From Burkholderia pyrrocinia (GTDB lineage: Bacteria; Pseudomonadota; Gammaproteobacteria; Burkholderiales; Burkholderiaceae), in the NCBI RefSeq assembly GCF_022809715.1, contig NZ_CP094460.1:1798001-1862000 (forward strand): a stretch of DNA of 64,000 nucleotides, given 5' to 3'. The notes under the pieces are model-generated. The model made no database searches and was not told the origin of the DNA. It worked only from the letters and a program-made list of their open reading frames with translations. The position numbers were made by a program, and so were the translations under genes. Of the stretch, positions 46,872-55,711 are shown piece after piece. The stretch's first letter is position 1. Each line of letters begins with the position of its first letter.

Positions 46872-46900
46872 GCCGCCGCCGTCGTCAGGACGGCGGCGGC
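46872..46900 (+). terminator. 12-bp hairpin between gabT and gabD
   Basis: GCCGCCGCCGTC / GACGGCGGCGGC (46872-46883 and 46889-46900) form a perfect stem with a GTCAG loop, followed by CGTTTCGTCC. It may attenuate transcription between the two genes or stabilise the gabT message; the weak T tract argues against full termination. Confidence 0.55.
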
Positions 46901-46937
46901 CGTTTCGTCCTTCATCTTCAACGCAGGCTACATACAC

Positions 46938-48407
46938 ATGAGCACGGTTCAGGAAACCCCGGCACTGAAAGATCCGTCGCTGTTCCGCCAGCAGGCGTAC
47001 GTCAACGGCGAATGGCAAAACGCATCGAACGGCGAGACGTTCGAAGTCCGCAATCCGGCGACGGGCGGCCTGCTCGGCACCGTGCCGGCGATGGGCACGG
47101 CCGAGACGCGTCACGCGATCGACGCCGCGAACGCCGCATGGCCGGCGTGGCGCAAGAAGACCGCGAAGGAACGCGCGGTCATCCTGCGCAAGTGGCACGA
47201 CCTGATGATGGAAAACGCCGACGACCTCGCGCTGATCCTGACGACCGAGCAGGGCAAGTCGCTGGCCGAGGCGAAGGGCGAGATCGGCTATGCGGCGTCG
47301 TTCCTCGAATGGTTCGCCGAGGAAGGCAAGCGCGTGTACGGCGACACGATCCCGACGCCGGCGAGCGACAAGCGCATCGTCGTGACGAAGGAAGCGATCG
47401 GCGTGTGCGCGGCGATCACGCCGTGGAACTTCCCGGCGGCGATGATCACGCGCAAGGTCGGCCCGGCGCTCGCGGCAGGCTGCCCGATCGTCGTGAAACC
47501 GGCCGAGGCAACGCCGTTCTCCGCGCTCGCAATGGCCGTGCTGGCCGAGCGCGCGGGCGTGCCGGCCGGCGTGTTCAGCGTCGTCACGGGCGACCCGAAG
47601 GCGATCGGCGGCGAACTGACGTCGAACCCGATCGTGCGCAAGCTGTCGTTCACCGGCTCGACGCCGGTCGGCCGCCTGCTGATGGCGCAATGCGCGGCGA
47701 CGGTCAAGAAGGTGTCGCTGGAACTCGGCGGCAACGCGCCGTTCATCGTGTTCGACGACGCCGATCTCGATGCGGCCGTGCAGGGCGCGATCGCATCGAA
47801 ATACCGCAACAGCGGCCAGACCTGCGTGTGCACGAACCGCTTCTACGTGCATGAAGCCGTGTACGACCAGTTCGCGCAGAAGCTCGCGGCGGCGGTCGGC
47901 CAGTTGAAGGTCGGTCGCGGCACCGAGCCGGGCGTCACGCAAGGCCCGCTGATCAACGAAGCGGCCGTGCTGAAGGTCGAGGCACACATCGAGGACGCGC
48001 TCGCGAAGGGCGCGACCGTCGTGACGGGCGGCAAGCGCCACGCGCTCGGCCACGGCTTCTTCGAGCCGACCGTGCTGACGGGTGTCACGCCGGCGATGAA
48101 GGTCGCGAAGGAAGAGACGTTCGGGCCGCTCGCGCCGCTGTTCAAGTTCGGCAGCGACGACGAGGTGATCCGCCTCGCGAACGACACCGAGTTCGGTCTG
48201 GCCGCTTACTTCTACAGCCGCGACATCGGCCGCGTGTGGAAGGTCGCCGAAGCGCTCGAATACGGGATGGTCGGCGTGAACACGGGCCTGATCTCGAACG
48301 AAGTCGCGCCGTTCGGCGGCGTCAAGCAGTCGGGCCTCGGCCGCGAAGGCTCGCACTACGGCATCGACGACTACGTCGTGATCAAGTACCTCTGCCTCGC
48401 GGTGTAA
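46938..48407 (+). CDS. gabD: succinate-semialdehyde dehydrogenase
   Basis: A 489-residue aldehyde dehydrogenase of the GabD type: TPWNFPAAMITRKVGPALAAG, FTGSTPVGRLLMAQC, the general-base Glu in SLELGGNAPFIVFDDADLD and catalytic Cys in NSGQTCVCTNRFYV. GabD oxidises succinate semialdehyde to succinate, completing GABA degradation with GabT encoded just upstream. The C-terminal KQSGLGREGSHYGIDDYVVIKYLCL is typical. Confidence 0.93.
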   Translation: MSTVQETPALKDPSLFRQQAYVNGEWQNASNGETFEVRNPATGGLLGTVPAMGTAETRHAIDAANAAWPAWRKKTAKERAVILRKWHDLMMENADDLALILTTEQGKSLAEAKGEIGYAASFLEWFAEEGKRVYGDTIPTPASDKRIVVTKEAIGVCAAITPWNFPAAMITRKVGPALAAGCPIVVKPAEATPFSALAMAVLAERAGVPAGVFSVVTGDPKAIGGELTSNPIVRKLSFTGSTPVGRLLMAQCAATVKKVSLELGGNAPFIVFDDADLDAAVQGAIASKYRNSGQTCVCTNRFYVHEAVYDQFAQKLAAAVGQLKVGRGTEPGVTQGPLINEAAVLKVEAHIEDALAKGATVVTGGKRHALGHGFFEPTVLTGVTPAMKVAKEETFGPLAPLFKFGSDDEVIRLANDTEFGLAAYFYSRDIGRVWKVAEALEYGMVGVNTGLISNEVAPFGGVKQSGLGREGSHYGIDDYVVIKYLCLAV

Positions 48408-48412
48408 CGGTT

Positions 48413-48467
48413 CAGCGCCTGTCGCTTCGGTGACGGGCGCTGACCGCCCGGCCGGAACCGGGCGGTC
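48413..48467. terminator. two adjacent hairpins, one with a UUCG loop, after gabD
   Basis: First hairpin: arms 48413-48425 and 48430-48442, thirteen pairs including two G-T wobbles, closed by a C(TTCG)G tetraloop. Second hairpin: GACCGCCCGG / CCGGGCGGTC (48442-48451 and 48458-48467), perfect. They sit between the gabD stop and the converging aer-like gene, so they likely mark the end of both transcripts. Confidence 0.7.
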
Positions 48468-48522
48468 CGACGCGGGCCGGTGCCCCTCTCCGCCGCGCCC
48501 GCGTCGCCTCTCCTCCCCGCGA

Positions 48523-50067
48523 TCAGCGGAACACGTTCACCGCATCCACGAGCCGCTGCGCCTGCTGTTTCAGGCTTTCCGACGCCGCCGTGCTCTGCTC
48601 GACGAGCGCCGCGTTCTGCTGTGTGATGTTGTCCAGGTGCACGACCGCCTGATCGACCTGCGCGACGCCCGTGCTTTGCTCGGCCGTCGACGAGCTGATC
48701 TCCGCGATCAGGTCCGACACGCGCTTCACCTGCGTGACGATGTCCTCCATCGTCTTGCCCGCGCCGTCGACGATCCGCGCACCCGATTCGACCCGCTCGA
48801 CGCTCGCGCCGATCAGTGTCTTGATCTCCTTCGCCGCGTTCGCGCTGCGCTGCGCGAGCGCCCGCACTTCGCCTGCGACCACCGCGAAGCCGCGCCCCTG
48901 ATCCCCCGCACGCGCGGCCTCGACCGCCGCATTCAGCGCGAGGATGTTGGTCTGGAATGCGATCCCGTCGATCACGCCGATGATGTCCGCGATCTTGCGC
49001 GAGCTGTCGGTGATGTCGTTCATCGTCGCGACGACCTCGCTTACCGCCTGCCCGCCGCGCCCGGCCGCTTCACTGGCCGATACCGACAACTGATTCGCCT
49101 GCAGCGCCGTCTCCGCGTTGCTCGACACGGTCGCCGTCATCTCGGCCATCGACGCGGCCGTCTGCTGCACGCTCGTCGATGCCTGTTCGGTACGCGCGCT
49201 CAGGTCGTTGTTGCCCTGCGCGATCTCGTTGCTCGCGCGCTGCACGTTGTGCACCTGTTCGCTGACGTCGTCGACGAGCCAGCGGAACATCAATCCGAGC
49301 TGGTTGATCGTGCGCAGCGTCATCCCGATCTCGTCGACGCGGTTCATCCGCACGCCGCTGCGGCTCTCGCCGGTCGCGACGCGCAACGCCTCGTCGCGCA
49401 ACTGCATGAGCGGCCGCGCGATCTGCGCATCGAGCCACAGGCCCGCGGCAACGGCGGCGCCTGCCGTTACCGCCGCGAACGCCGCAAGCGGGCCGCCGGC
49501 CAGCCCGCATGCCCAGCCGCCGGCCACCATCACCGGCGCGAGTACGCACAGCGACGCATGGAGCCGCGCGCGCACCGACATCGTCTGGAACAGCGACGTG
49601 AAACCCGCCATGCCCTTGCGGACGATCAGCCCCTTGTGAAAATGCCGGTTGCCCGCGCGCCCTTCGCGAAATTCCTTGTACAGCGCCTCGGCAGCGGCGA
49701 TCTCGTCGCGCGACGCTTTCGTGCGCACCGACATATAGCCCTTCGGCTGCCCGTTGCGCATCACCGGCACCGCGTTCGCGCGCACCCAGTAATGATCGCC
49801 GTTCTTGCGGCGGTTCTTCACGAGCGCGGTCCACGGCTCGCCGCCCTTGAGCGTCGCCCACATGTCGGCGAATGCCTCCTTCGGCATGTCCGGGTGGCGC
49901 ACCACGTTGTGCGGCTGACCTTCGATCTCGTCGGGAGAAAATCCGCTGACCTGGATGAATGCCGCGTTCGCGTACGTGATATGGCTGTCGGCATCGGTTG
50001 TCGACATCAGCGTCGCATCGTCGGGGAAATCGAATTCGCGTTGCGTGACGGGCTGGTTATTGCGCAT
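48523..50067 (-). CDS. Aer-like aerotaxis receptor, copy 1
   Basis: A 514-residue methyl-accepting chemotaxis-type protein with the E. coli Aer layout. The N-terminal PAS domain (about 10-125) includes [21 protein letters not shown] and [18 protein letters not shown], the FAD-pocket signature. The F1 linker HKGLIVRKG precedes a hydrophobic hairpin (about 175-215) without a periplasmic domain. Then come HAMP and the signalling domain with hairpin tip [23 protein letters not shown]. It would report redox or oxygen state to CheA/CheW. It is one of two tandem paralogues of identical length. Confidence 0.9.
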   Translation of the reverse strand: MRNNQPVTQREFDFPDDATLMSTTDADSHITYANAAFIQVSGFSPDEIEGQPHNVVRHPDMPKEAFADMWATLKGGEPWTALVKNRRKNGDHYWVRANAVPVMRNGQPKGYMSVRTKASRDEIAAAEALYKEFREGRAGNRHFHKGLIVRKGMAGFTSLFQTMSVRARLHASLCVLAPVMVAGGWACGLAGGPLAAFAAVTAGAAVAAGLWLDAQIARPLMQLRDEALRVATGESRSGVRMNRVDEIGMTLRTINQLGLMFRWLVDDVSEQVHNVQRASNEIAQGNNDLSARTEQASTSVQQTAASMAEMTATVSSNAETALQANQLSVSASEAAGRGGQAVSEVVATMNDITDSSRKIADIIGVIDGIAFQTNILALNAAVEAARAGDQGRGFAVVAGEVRALAQRSANAAKEIKTLIGASVERVESGARIVDGAGKTMEDIVTQVKRVSDLIAEISSSTAEQSTGVAQVDQAVVHLDNITQQNAALVEQSTAASESLKQQAQRLVDAVNVFR

Positions 50068-50479
50068 GGTTGTGGAGCTCCGGGTAGCGGATCTTGCGCC
50101 CGCTTGTCGATTGATTCGCGACCCCGCGCATTGCAGTCGATCCGCAAGCGCGTGGGTCATGCTCCTGCACTTTCGGCAAATTCGGCAAAAACATTATGCC
50201 GAATTCGCAAAAATATGCATTAAATGTGCATCAACGGGTTTCACCAAATAATTTGTTTATTGATGAAATTAAACTCCAGGCCAGGCAACGGTTTGACGGG
50301 TATTCGTCTGATCATTGCAGGTAATCCCTTCGGCTCGATTCAATGCATAAACGCAAAATATGAAATACGAATATTTCTCGTTTTGCGTATTTCGATTGAA
50401 TCGGAAAACCCGAACGCACATGGCAGGCGATGGCCGCCATTCATTGATCGGGCACGCACATCGCGCGCGCCCCCGACGA
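50068..50479. other. AT-richer gap between the two aer-like genes
   Basis: The 412 bp hold no gene. Just upstream of copy 1 are two direct copies of TTCGGCAAA (50172-50180 and 50181-50189) and an inverted repeat ATTCGGCA-N9-TGCCGAAT (50180-50204), possibly an operator or transcript hairpin. I could not fit a convincing sigma-28 promoter, although Aer genes in enteric bacteria use one. Confidence 0.5.
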
Positions 50480-52024
50480 TCACCTGAACACGTTCACCGC
50501 ATCGACCAGCCGCGTCGCCTGCTGTTTCAGGCTCTCCGACGCCGCCGTGCTCTGCTCGACGAGCGCCGCGTTCTGCTGCGTGATGTTGTCCAGGTGCACG
50601 ACCGCCTGATCGACCTGCGCAACCCCCGTGCTTTGCTCAGCCGTCGACGAGCTGATCTCCGCGATCAGGTCCGACACGCGCTTCACCTGAGCGACGATGT
50701 CCTCCATCGTCTTGCCCGCGCCGTCGACGATCCGCGCCCCCGACTCGACCCGCTCGACGCTCGCGCCGATCAGCGTCTTGATCTCCTTCGCCGCGTTCGC
50801 GCTGCGCTGCGCGAGCGCCCGCACTTCGCCCGCGACCACCGCAAAGCCGCGCCCCTGTTCGCCCGCACGCGCGGCCTCGACTGCCGCATTCAGCGCGAGG
50901 ATGTTGGTCTGGAACGCGATCCCGTCAATTACTCCGATGATGTCCGCGATCTTGCGCGAGCTATCGGTGATGTCGTTCATCGTCGCGACGACCTCGCTCA
51001 CCGCCTGCCCGCCGCGCCCGGCCGCATCGCTCGCCGACACCGCGAGCCGGTTGGCCTGCAGCGCGGTTTCCGCGTTGCTGTCGACGGTCGCCGTCATCTC
51101 GGCCATCGACGCGGCCGTTTCCTGCACGCTCGACGCCGCCTGCTCGGTGCGCGCGCTCAGGTCGTTGTTGCCCTGCGCGATCTCGTTGCTCGCACGCTGC
51201 ACGTTGTGCACCTGTTCGCTGACGTCGTCGACGAGCCAGCGGAACATCAGCCCGAGCTGGTTGAGCGTGCGCAGCGTCATGCCGATCTCGTCGACGCGGT
51301 TCATCCGCACGCCGCGCCGGCTCTCGCCGGTCGCGACGTTCAGCGCCTGGTCGTGCAGCTGCTGCAGCGGCCGCACGATCTGTGCGTCGAGCCACAGCCC
51401 CGCTGCCGCCGCCGCGCCGACTGTCACGCCGGCAAACGCCGCGAGCCCGGCGCCGGCCAGCCCGCATGCCCAGCCTGCGCCGATGACGGCCGGCGCCAGC
51501 ACGCACAGCGCCGAATGAACGCGCGCACGCACCGACATCGTCTGCGACAGCGACGCAATGCGCAGCAGCCCGGTGCGGATGACCAGCCCCTTGTGGAATC
51601 GGCGCCGGCCGGCCTTGCCTTCACGAAACGCGCGATACAGCGCATCGGCGGACTCGGTCTCGTCGCGCGGCGCCCTCGTGCGCACCGACATGTAGCCTTG
51701 CGGCTCGCCGTTGCGCATCACCGGGATCGCGTTCGCGCGCACCCAGTAATGGTCGCCGTTGTTGCGGCGGTTCTTCACGAGCGCGGTCCACGGCTCGCCG
51801 CGCCGGAGCGTCGCCCACATGTCGGCGAACGCCTCCTTCGGCATGTCCGGGTGGCGCACCACGTTGTGCGGCTGGCCGACGAGCTCCTCGTTCGAGAAGC
51901 CGCTCACCTGCGCGAACGTCGTGTTCGCGTACGTGATGGTGCCGTCGGCATCGGTCGTCGACATCAGCGTGACGTCGTCGGGAAAATCGAATTCTTGTTG
52001 GGTAACGGGCTGGTTGTTGCGCAT
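50480..52024 (-). CDS. Aer-like aerotaxis receptor, copy 2
   Basis: Tandem paralogue of the previous gene, also 514 residues. The PAS region ([21 protein letters not shown]) and the whole signalling domain after about residue 235 are almost identical to copy 1. The post-PAS linker and membrane hairpin (about 125-215) and a few PAS residues ([17 protein letters not shown]) differ more. The conserved halves suggest gene conversion or recent duplication with drift in the middle. No ribosome site stands out. Likely a second redox/energy sensor. Confidence 0.9.
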   Translation of the reverse strand: MRNNQPVTQQEFDFPDDVTLMSTTDADGTITYANTTFAQVSGFSNEELVGQPHNVVRHPDMPKEAFADMWATLRRGEPWTALVKNRRNNGDHYWVRANAIPVMRNGEPQGYMSVRTRAPRDETESADALYRAFREGKAGRRRFHKGLVIRTGLLRIASLSQTMSVRARVHSALCVLAPAVIGAGWACGLAGAGLAAFAGVTVGAAAAAGLWLDAQIVRPLQQLHDQALNVATGESRRGVRMNRVDEIGMTLRTLNQLGLMFRWLVDDVSEQVHNVQRASNEIAQGNNDLSARTEQAASSVQETAASMAEMTATVDSNAETALQANRLAVSASDAAGRGGQAVSEVVATMNDITDSSRKIADIIGVIDGIAFQTNILALNAAVEAARAGEQGRGFAVVAGEVRALAQRSANAAKEIKTLIGASVERVESGARIVDGAGKTMEDIVAQVKRVSDLIAEISSSTAEQSTGVAQVDQAVVHLDNITQQNAALVEQSTAASESLKQQATRLVDAVNVFR

Positions 52025-52336
52025 GCAAGGCTCCGAAAGGCGGATCTGTCGTCCGCGTCGCGCTGAAATTGCGCTCAGTAGCCGAAAAACGGTTTATCGC
52101 TTTACGACGGTCTTCGTTTTTACTGTCGGCAATCCGGCGGGAAACCTTACCCTTTCCTCACACAAAATATGCAATTCGGCCTGCATCATGATTTCGATCA
52201 AATAATCCGGCGATAATCGCCGCGCACGCCGGTCCGCATGTCACAACTCGCCGCACGGCGTGCCAATACCGGCATCCGTTGCGAATGGCGAAATAATTCG
52301 GTCTATTCTGCTCAATTCACCCAATATTCGAATTCG
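52025..52336. other. upstream region of aer copy 2, no gene
   Basis: About 312 bp, AT-richer than average, between aer copy 2 and the methyltransferase remnant on the other strand. It holds no open frame with coding character. A TAAAG on the minus strand near 52100-52104 is not followed by a good sigma-28 -10 element. Confidence 0.5.
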
Positions 52337-52720
52337 ATGAAAAAGGCATTGCACGAACTGAATCGGCTGCCATGGAATACGGCGACGGTCGCGCATAACA
52401 GCCATAAAGGCGATCAGGCCGACTCTTTCCGCCATGGCGGCTCGACGCTGTTTCCGGAAGAACGCGAACTGCTCGGAGACGGCGCGGACGCGACGGGCGT
52501 CGACATCGCCGACGAAGCGATCGGCTTCGCGCGGCAACTGCCGGCCGACGCAGGCCAGCCCGCGCGGTTCGAGCGCGCCGACGTGCTCGACCGGATGCCC
52601 GTCGCCGCTGCGCGCGGCGAGCGCTTCGAGCGCGTGTCCACGTCGTACGGTGCGATCTGCTGGCTGCCGGGCCAGAACGCACGGGCGCGCGGGATCGCCC
52701 CGCACCGGGCGGCCGCATGA
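52337..52720 (+). pseudogene. truncated class I SAM-dependent methyltransferase
   Basis: The 127-residue frame begins like a complete methyltransferase (RLPWNTATVAHNSHKGDQADSFRHGG, STLFPEERELLGD), then jumps straight to GADATGVDIADEAIGFARQL and FERVSTSYGAICWLPGQNARARGIA before stopping. The glycine-rich SAM-binding loop (normally about 20 residues with LxCGxG or QCNxGQD) is missing between LLGD and GADA, and the C-terminal half is gone. It is therefore a remnant, in frame but without a SAM site. Its stop overlaps the start of the GNAT gene. Confidence 0.72.
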
Positions 52721-53277
52721 CGCGCCGTACCATCGCCGAACGCGACGCGCTTTGCGCACGCACGCTCGCACGCGACGAGGTGCCGCTCGTGTGGACCATC
52801 GACCGGCGCGAGATCATCGACCACCTGTATGTGCTGCGCGACGGCGCGCTGCATCTCGTTCCCGAGTTCTACGATGTCGCCGGCTGGCCCGCCGGCGAAG
52901 CCGATCACTACACGCCGATCCTGGTCGACTGCCACGATCGCGGCGGCTGGTTCCGCGGCATGTTCGACGGCGCGCGGCTGGTCGCGGCGGTCGTCGTCGA
53001 CAGCCGGCCGGTCGGCCCGTGTCACGACATGCTGCAACTGAAGTTCCTGCATGTGAGCCGCGACTGGCGGGGCTGCGGGCTCGGCGCACAGCTCTACCGC
53101 GCGGCCCACGCGCAGGCGCGCGCGATGGGCGCCGAACGCCTGTATGTGTCGGCGACGCCGTCGCAGCGCACGATCGACTTCTACCTGCGGCTCGGCTTCA
53201 CGGTCAGCGCGTTGCCCGACCCGGCGCTGTACGCGCTCGAGCCGGAAGACATTCATCTGGAAGGGCCGACGGCCTGA
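52717..53277 (+). CDS. GNAT-family N-acetyltransferase
   Basis: A 186-residue acetyltransferase with the GNAT core LQLKFLHVSRDWRGCGLGAQLYRAAHAQARAMGAERLYVSA, where RDWRGCGLG is the acetyl-CoA pyrophosphate loop (Q/RxxGxG/A), and IDFYLRLGFTVS near the end. The substrate is unknown. Its ATG overlaps the stop of the degraded methyltransferase (ATGA), so it may once have been translated with an intact version. Confidence 0.83.
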   Translation: MTRRTIAERDALCARTLARDEVPLVWTIDRREIIDHLYVLRDGALHLVPEFYDVAGWPAGEADHYTPILVDCHDRGGWFRGMFDGARLVAAVVVDSRPVGPCHDMLQLKFLHVSRDWRGCGLGAQLYRAAHAQARAMGAERLYVSATPSQRTIDFYLRLGFTVSALPDPALYALEPEDIHLEGPTA

Positions 53278-53351
53278 CGCCCCGGCATGCGGGTGACGCG
53301 TAGAATTTCCCGCTTTGCCACAGCCGCCATCGGCCGACACGGAGAGCGAAA

Positions 53352-53879
53352 TTGCAGAACGAACCGCAGCCGCAGGCCATGCCGAAAATCCTCGTCAGCA
53401 TGTGCGTGATCGGTCATCCGGTGCGTTACAACGGCTCGGCCAAAACCGCCGCGCACGAGGCGCTCGCACGGTGGCAGCGCGAAGGGCGTCTCGTGCCCGT
53501 CTGCCCCGAGCTGGCGGGCGGCTTCAGCGTGCCGCGCCCGCCCGCCGAAATCGCGGACGGCGCATCGGGGCAGCGGGTGCTGTCGGGCGCGGCACGCATC
53601 GTCGACGTGAACGGAACCGACGTGACGGCGCCATTCGTCTCCGGCGCGCAAACCGCGCTGGCGCTCGCACGCGCGCACGATTGCCGCTTCGCGATCCTGG
53701 CCGACGGCAGTCCGTCGTGCGGCAGCACCTTCATTCATGACGGGAGTTTCGCGAACCGGCGGCATGCGGGGGCCGGCGTCACGGCGGCGTTGCTTCGCCA
53801 GCACGGCATCGAGGTGTTCGCGGACACCGAGATCGACGCGCTCGACGCACGCCTCAGGCAGATATCGCAGGCCGGTTAA
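53352..53879 (+). CDS. DUF523 family protein
   Basis: A 175-residue DUF523 protein: VSMCVIGHPVRYNG, VPVCPELAGGFSVPRPPAEI, and the Cys motif DGSPSCGSTFIHDGSF. The conserved Cys residues suggest a metal or Fe-S site, but no role is established. I take TTG 53352 as the start because GGAGAG is 5 nt upstream; ATG 53379 lacks a site. It ends 92 bp before the converging thiolase gene. Confidence 0.8.
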   Translation: MQNEPQPQAMPKILVSMCVIGHPVRYNGSAKTAAHEALARWQREGRLVPVCPELAGGFSVPRPPAEIADGASGQRVLSGAARIVDVNGTDVTAPFVSGAQTALALARAHDCRFAILADGSPSCGSTFIHDGSFANRRHAGAGVTAALLRQHGIEVFADTEIDALDARLRQISQAG

Positions 53880-53884
53880 CGACG

Positions 53885-53960
53885 ATGCGCGGCACGACGA
53901 TTGCCGTGCCGCGCATTGTTCGGGGAACGGCGAAGCGGCGCATGTCCGGCCGCTTCGCCG
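53885..53960. terminator. pair of perfect hairpins between DUF523 and thiolase genes
   Basis: ATGCGCGGCACG / CGTGCCGCGCAT (53885-53896, 53905-53916) and CGGCGAAGCGGC / GCCGCTTCGCCG (53928-53939, 53949-53960) are each 12-bp perfect stems with 8-9 nt loops. They lie between two converging genes, one probably serving each strand. Confidence 0.75.
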
Positions 53961-53971
53961 CGTCACGCGGG

Positions 53972-55174
53972 TCAGACGCGTTCGATCGCGATCGCGATGC
54001 CCTGGCCGACGCCGATGCACATCGTGCACAGCGCAAAACGGCCGTTCGTGCGATGAAGCTGGTACATCGCGGTCGTCACGAGACGCGCGCCCGATGCGCC
54101 GAGCGGATGGCCCAGCGCGATCGCGCCGCCGTTCGGGTTCACGCGCGGATCGTCGTCGGCGACGCCGAGCATGCGCAGCACCGCGAGGCCCTGCGACGCG
54201 AACGCCTCGTTCAGCTCGATCACGTCGAACTGGTCGATCGTCATGCCGAGCCGCGCGAGCAGCTTCTGCGTGGCCGGCGCGGGGCCGATGCCCATCACGC
54301 GCGGCGCGACGCCGGCCGTCGCGATGCCCAGCACGCGTGCGCGCGGCGTGAGACCGAAGCGCTTCGCGGTTTCCTCGTTCGCGAGCAGCAGCGCAGCGGC
54401 GCCGTCGTTGACGCCCGACGCGTTGCCGGCCGTCACCGAGCCGTCCGGGCGCACGACGCCCTTCAGCTTCGCGAGGGTTTCGAGCGACGTCTCGCGCGGA
54501 TGTTCGTCGCGCGACACGACCACCGGATCGCCCTTCTTCTGCGGAATCGTGACGGCGACGATTTCCTCGGCAAGCGTGCCGTCCTGCTGCGCACGCGCGG
54601 CCTTCTGCTGGCTACGCAGCGCGAACAGGTCCTGATCGGCGCGGCTGATGTTGTAGTCGACCGCGACGTTCTCGGCCGTCTCCGGCATCGAATCGACGCC
54701 GTGAAGCTGTTTCATCAGCGGATTGACGAAGCGCCAGCCGATCGTCGTATCGTAGATGTCGGCCTGGCGTGCGAACGCGCTCGCGGCCTTGCCCATCACG
54801 AACGGTGCGCGCGTCATGCTCTCGACGCCGCCCGCGACCATCAGCGCGGCCTCGCCCGACTTGATCGCACGGGCAGCCACGCCGACCGCATCCATCCCGG
54901 AGCCGCAAAGCCGGTTGATCGTCGAACCCGGCACGCCCTGCGGCAGGCCCGCGAGCAGCAGCGACATGCGCGCGACGTTACGGTTGTCCTCGCCGGCCTG
55001 GTTCGCGCAGCCGTAGATCACGTCGTCGATCGCCGTCCAGTCGACGTCGCGGTTGCGCTCGACGAGCGCCTTGAGCGGCACCGCGCCCAGGTCGTCGGCG
55101 CGCACGCCGGACAGCGCGCCGCCGTAACGGCCGATAGGGGTACGGATCGCATCACACAGAAAAGCTTCGGTCAT
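53972..55174 (-). CDS. pcaF: 3-oxoadipyl-CoA thiolase / acetyl-CoA acyltransferase
   Basis: A 400-residue thiolase of the beta-ketoadipate type, cleaving 3-oxoadipyl-CoA to acetyl-CoA and succinyl-CoA. Nucleophile Cys90 is in NRLCGSGMDAV, with NEAFA, GGAIALGHPLGASGAR and the second Cys in CTMCIGVGQG. The N-terminus EAFLCDAIRTPIGRYGGAL and YGCANQAGEDNRNVARM match PcaF. ATG 55174 has AGGAG upstream. The other pca genes are not adjacent. Its leader contains a remarkable seven-hairpin array, and an IclR regulator of PcaR type diverges from it. Confidence 0.87.
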   Translation of the reverse strand: MTEAFLCDAIRTPIGRYGGALSGVRADDLGAVPLKALVERNRDVDWTAIDDVIYGCANQAGEDNRNVARMSLLLAGLPQGVPGSTINRLCGSGMDAVGVAARAIKSGEAALMVAGGVESMTRAPFVMGKAASAFARQADIYDTTIGWRFVNPLMKQLHGVDSMPETAENVAVDYNISRADQDLFALRSQQKAARAQQDGTLAEEIVAVTIPQKKGDPVVVSRDEHPRETSLETLAKLKGVVRPDGSVTAGNASGVNDGAAALLLANEETAKRFGLTPRARVLGIATAGVAPRVMGIGPAPATQKLLARLGMTIDQFDVIELNEAFASQGLAVLRMLGVADDDPRVNPNGGAIALGHPLGASGARLVTTAMYQLHRTNGRFALCTMCIGVGQGIAIAIERV

Positions 55175-55188
55175 CAATGTCTCCTGTC

Positions 55189-55498
55189 GATCAGAGTTAG
55201 CGCTTCAGCGCTTACTCTGATCCCATGGCGTGGTTGGCTGGAGTTGGCGCTTTAGCGCTTACTCCAGCCCCACGGCGGTCGATCAGAGTTGGCGCTTTAG
55301 CGCTTACTCTGATCCCATGGCGTGGATGGCTGGAGTTGGCGCTTCAGCGCTTACACCAGCCCCACGGCGGTCGATCGGACTTGGCGCTTTAGCGCTTAGT
55401 CCGATCCCATGGCGTGGTTGACTCGAGTTAGCGCTTCAGCGCTTACTCCAGCCCCACGGCGGTCGATCAGAGTTGGCGCGCCAGCGCCGGCTCCGGCC
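55189..55498. repeat. array of seven 34-bp palindromes in 92-bp periods, upstream of pcaF
   Basis: Hairpins at 55189-55222, 55236-55269, 55281-55314, 55328-55361, 55373-55406, 55420-55453 and 55465-55498, separated by alternating 13-bp (CCATGGCGTGG..) and 11-bp (CCACGGCGGTC) spacers. Types A (GATCAGAGT...ACTCTGATC) and B (GGCTGGAGT...ACTCCAGCC) alternate around a core of two AGCGCT-like hexamers. Hairpin 5 carries GATCGGACT...AGTCCGATC, i.e. paired changes that keep the stem. The last two copies are degenerating. The array begins just upstream of the pcaF ribosome site, so it may lie in the pcaF leader RNA. Confidence 0.95.
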
Positions 55499-55562
55499 AC
55501 ATGCAAGGCTGGGAAATGAACGGGGCGCGCCCCTTGCATAACCCGCCGGGATGCGCTTAAAT

Positions 55563-55596
55563 GTTCTATATACGAACATAAGATCGTGTATCGAAC
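55563..55596. promoter_or_regulatory. IclR-type operator candidates
   Basis: GTTCTATATACGAAC (55563-55577) and GATCGTGTATCGAAC (55582-55596) are two related boxes resembling the GTTCGATAATCGCAC sites bound by PcaR/PobR-type IclR regulators. Their starts are 19 bp apart. They lie between the hairpin array and the IclR gene, suitably placed to control both directions. Confidence 0.6.
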
Positions 55597-55711
55597 GTTC
55601 AACGCATCATAGGGAGTGCGGGGACGACCTGTCAAGCGCCCGGTCCGCCATGCGGTTGGCGTGTCAGGCCCCATGCGCTATCTTCTCGGCTGCACGATAT
55701 TCCAACCGCCC

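Noticed and set aside
52077..52104. Sigma-28 promoter for aer copy 2 on the minus strand
   Set aside because: TAAAG is present, but the expected GCCGATAA-like -10 at the proper distance reads CGGCTACT, too poor a match.
55189..55498. CRISPR-like regular array
   Set aside because: Units are palindromes with alternating repeated spacers (CCATGGCGTGG.., CCACGGCGGTC); spacers are not unique and no cas genes are present.
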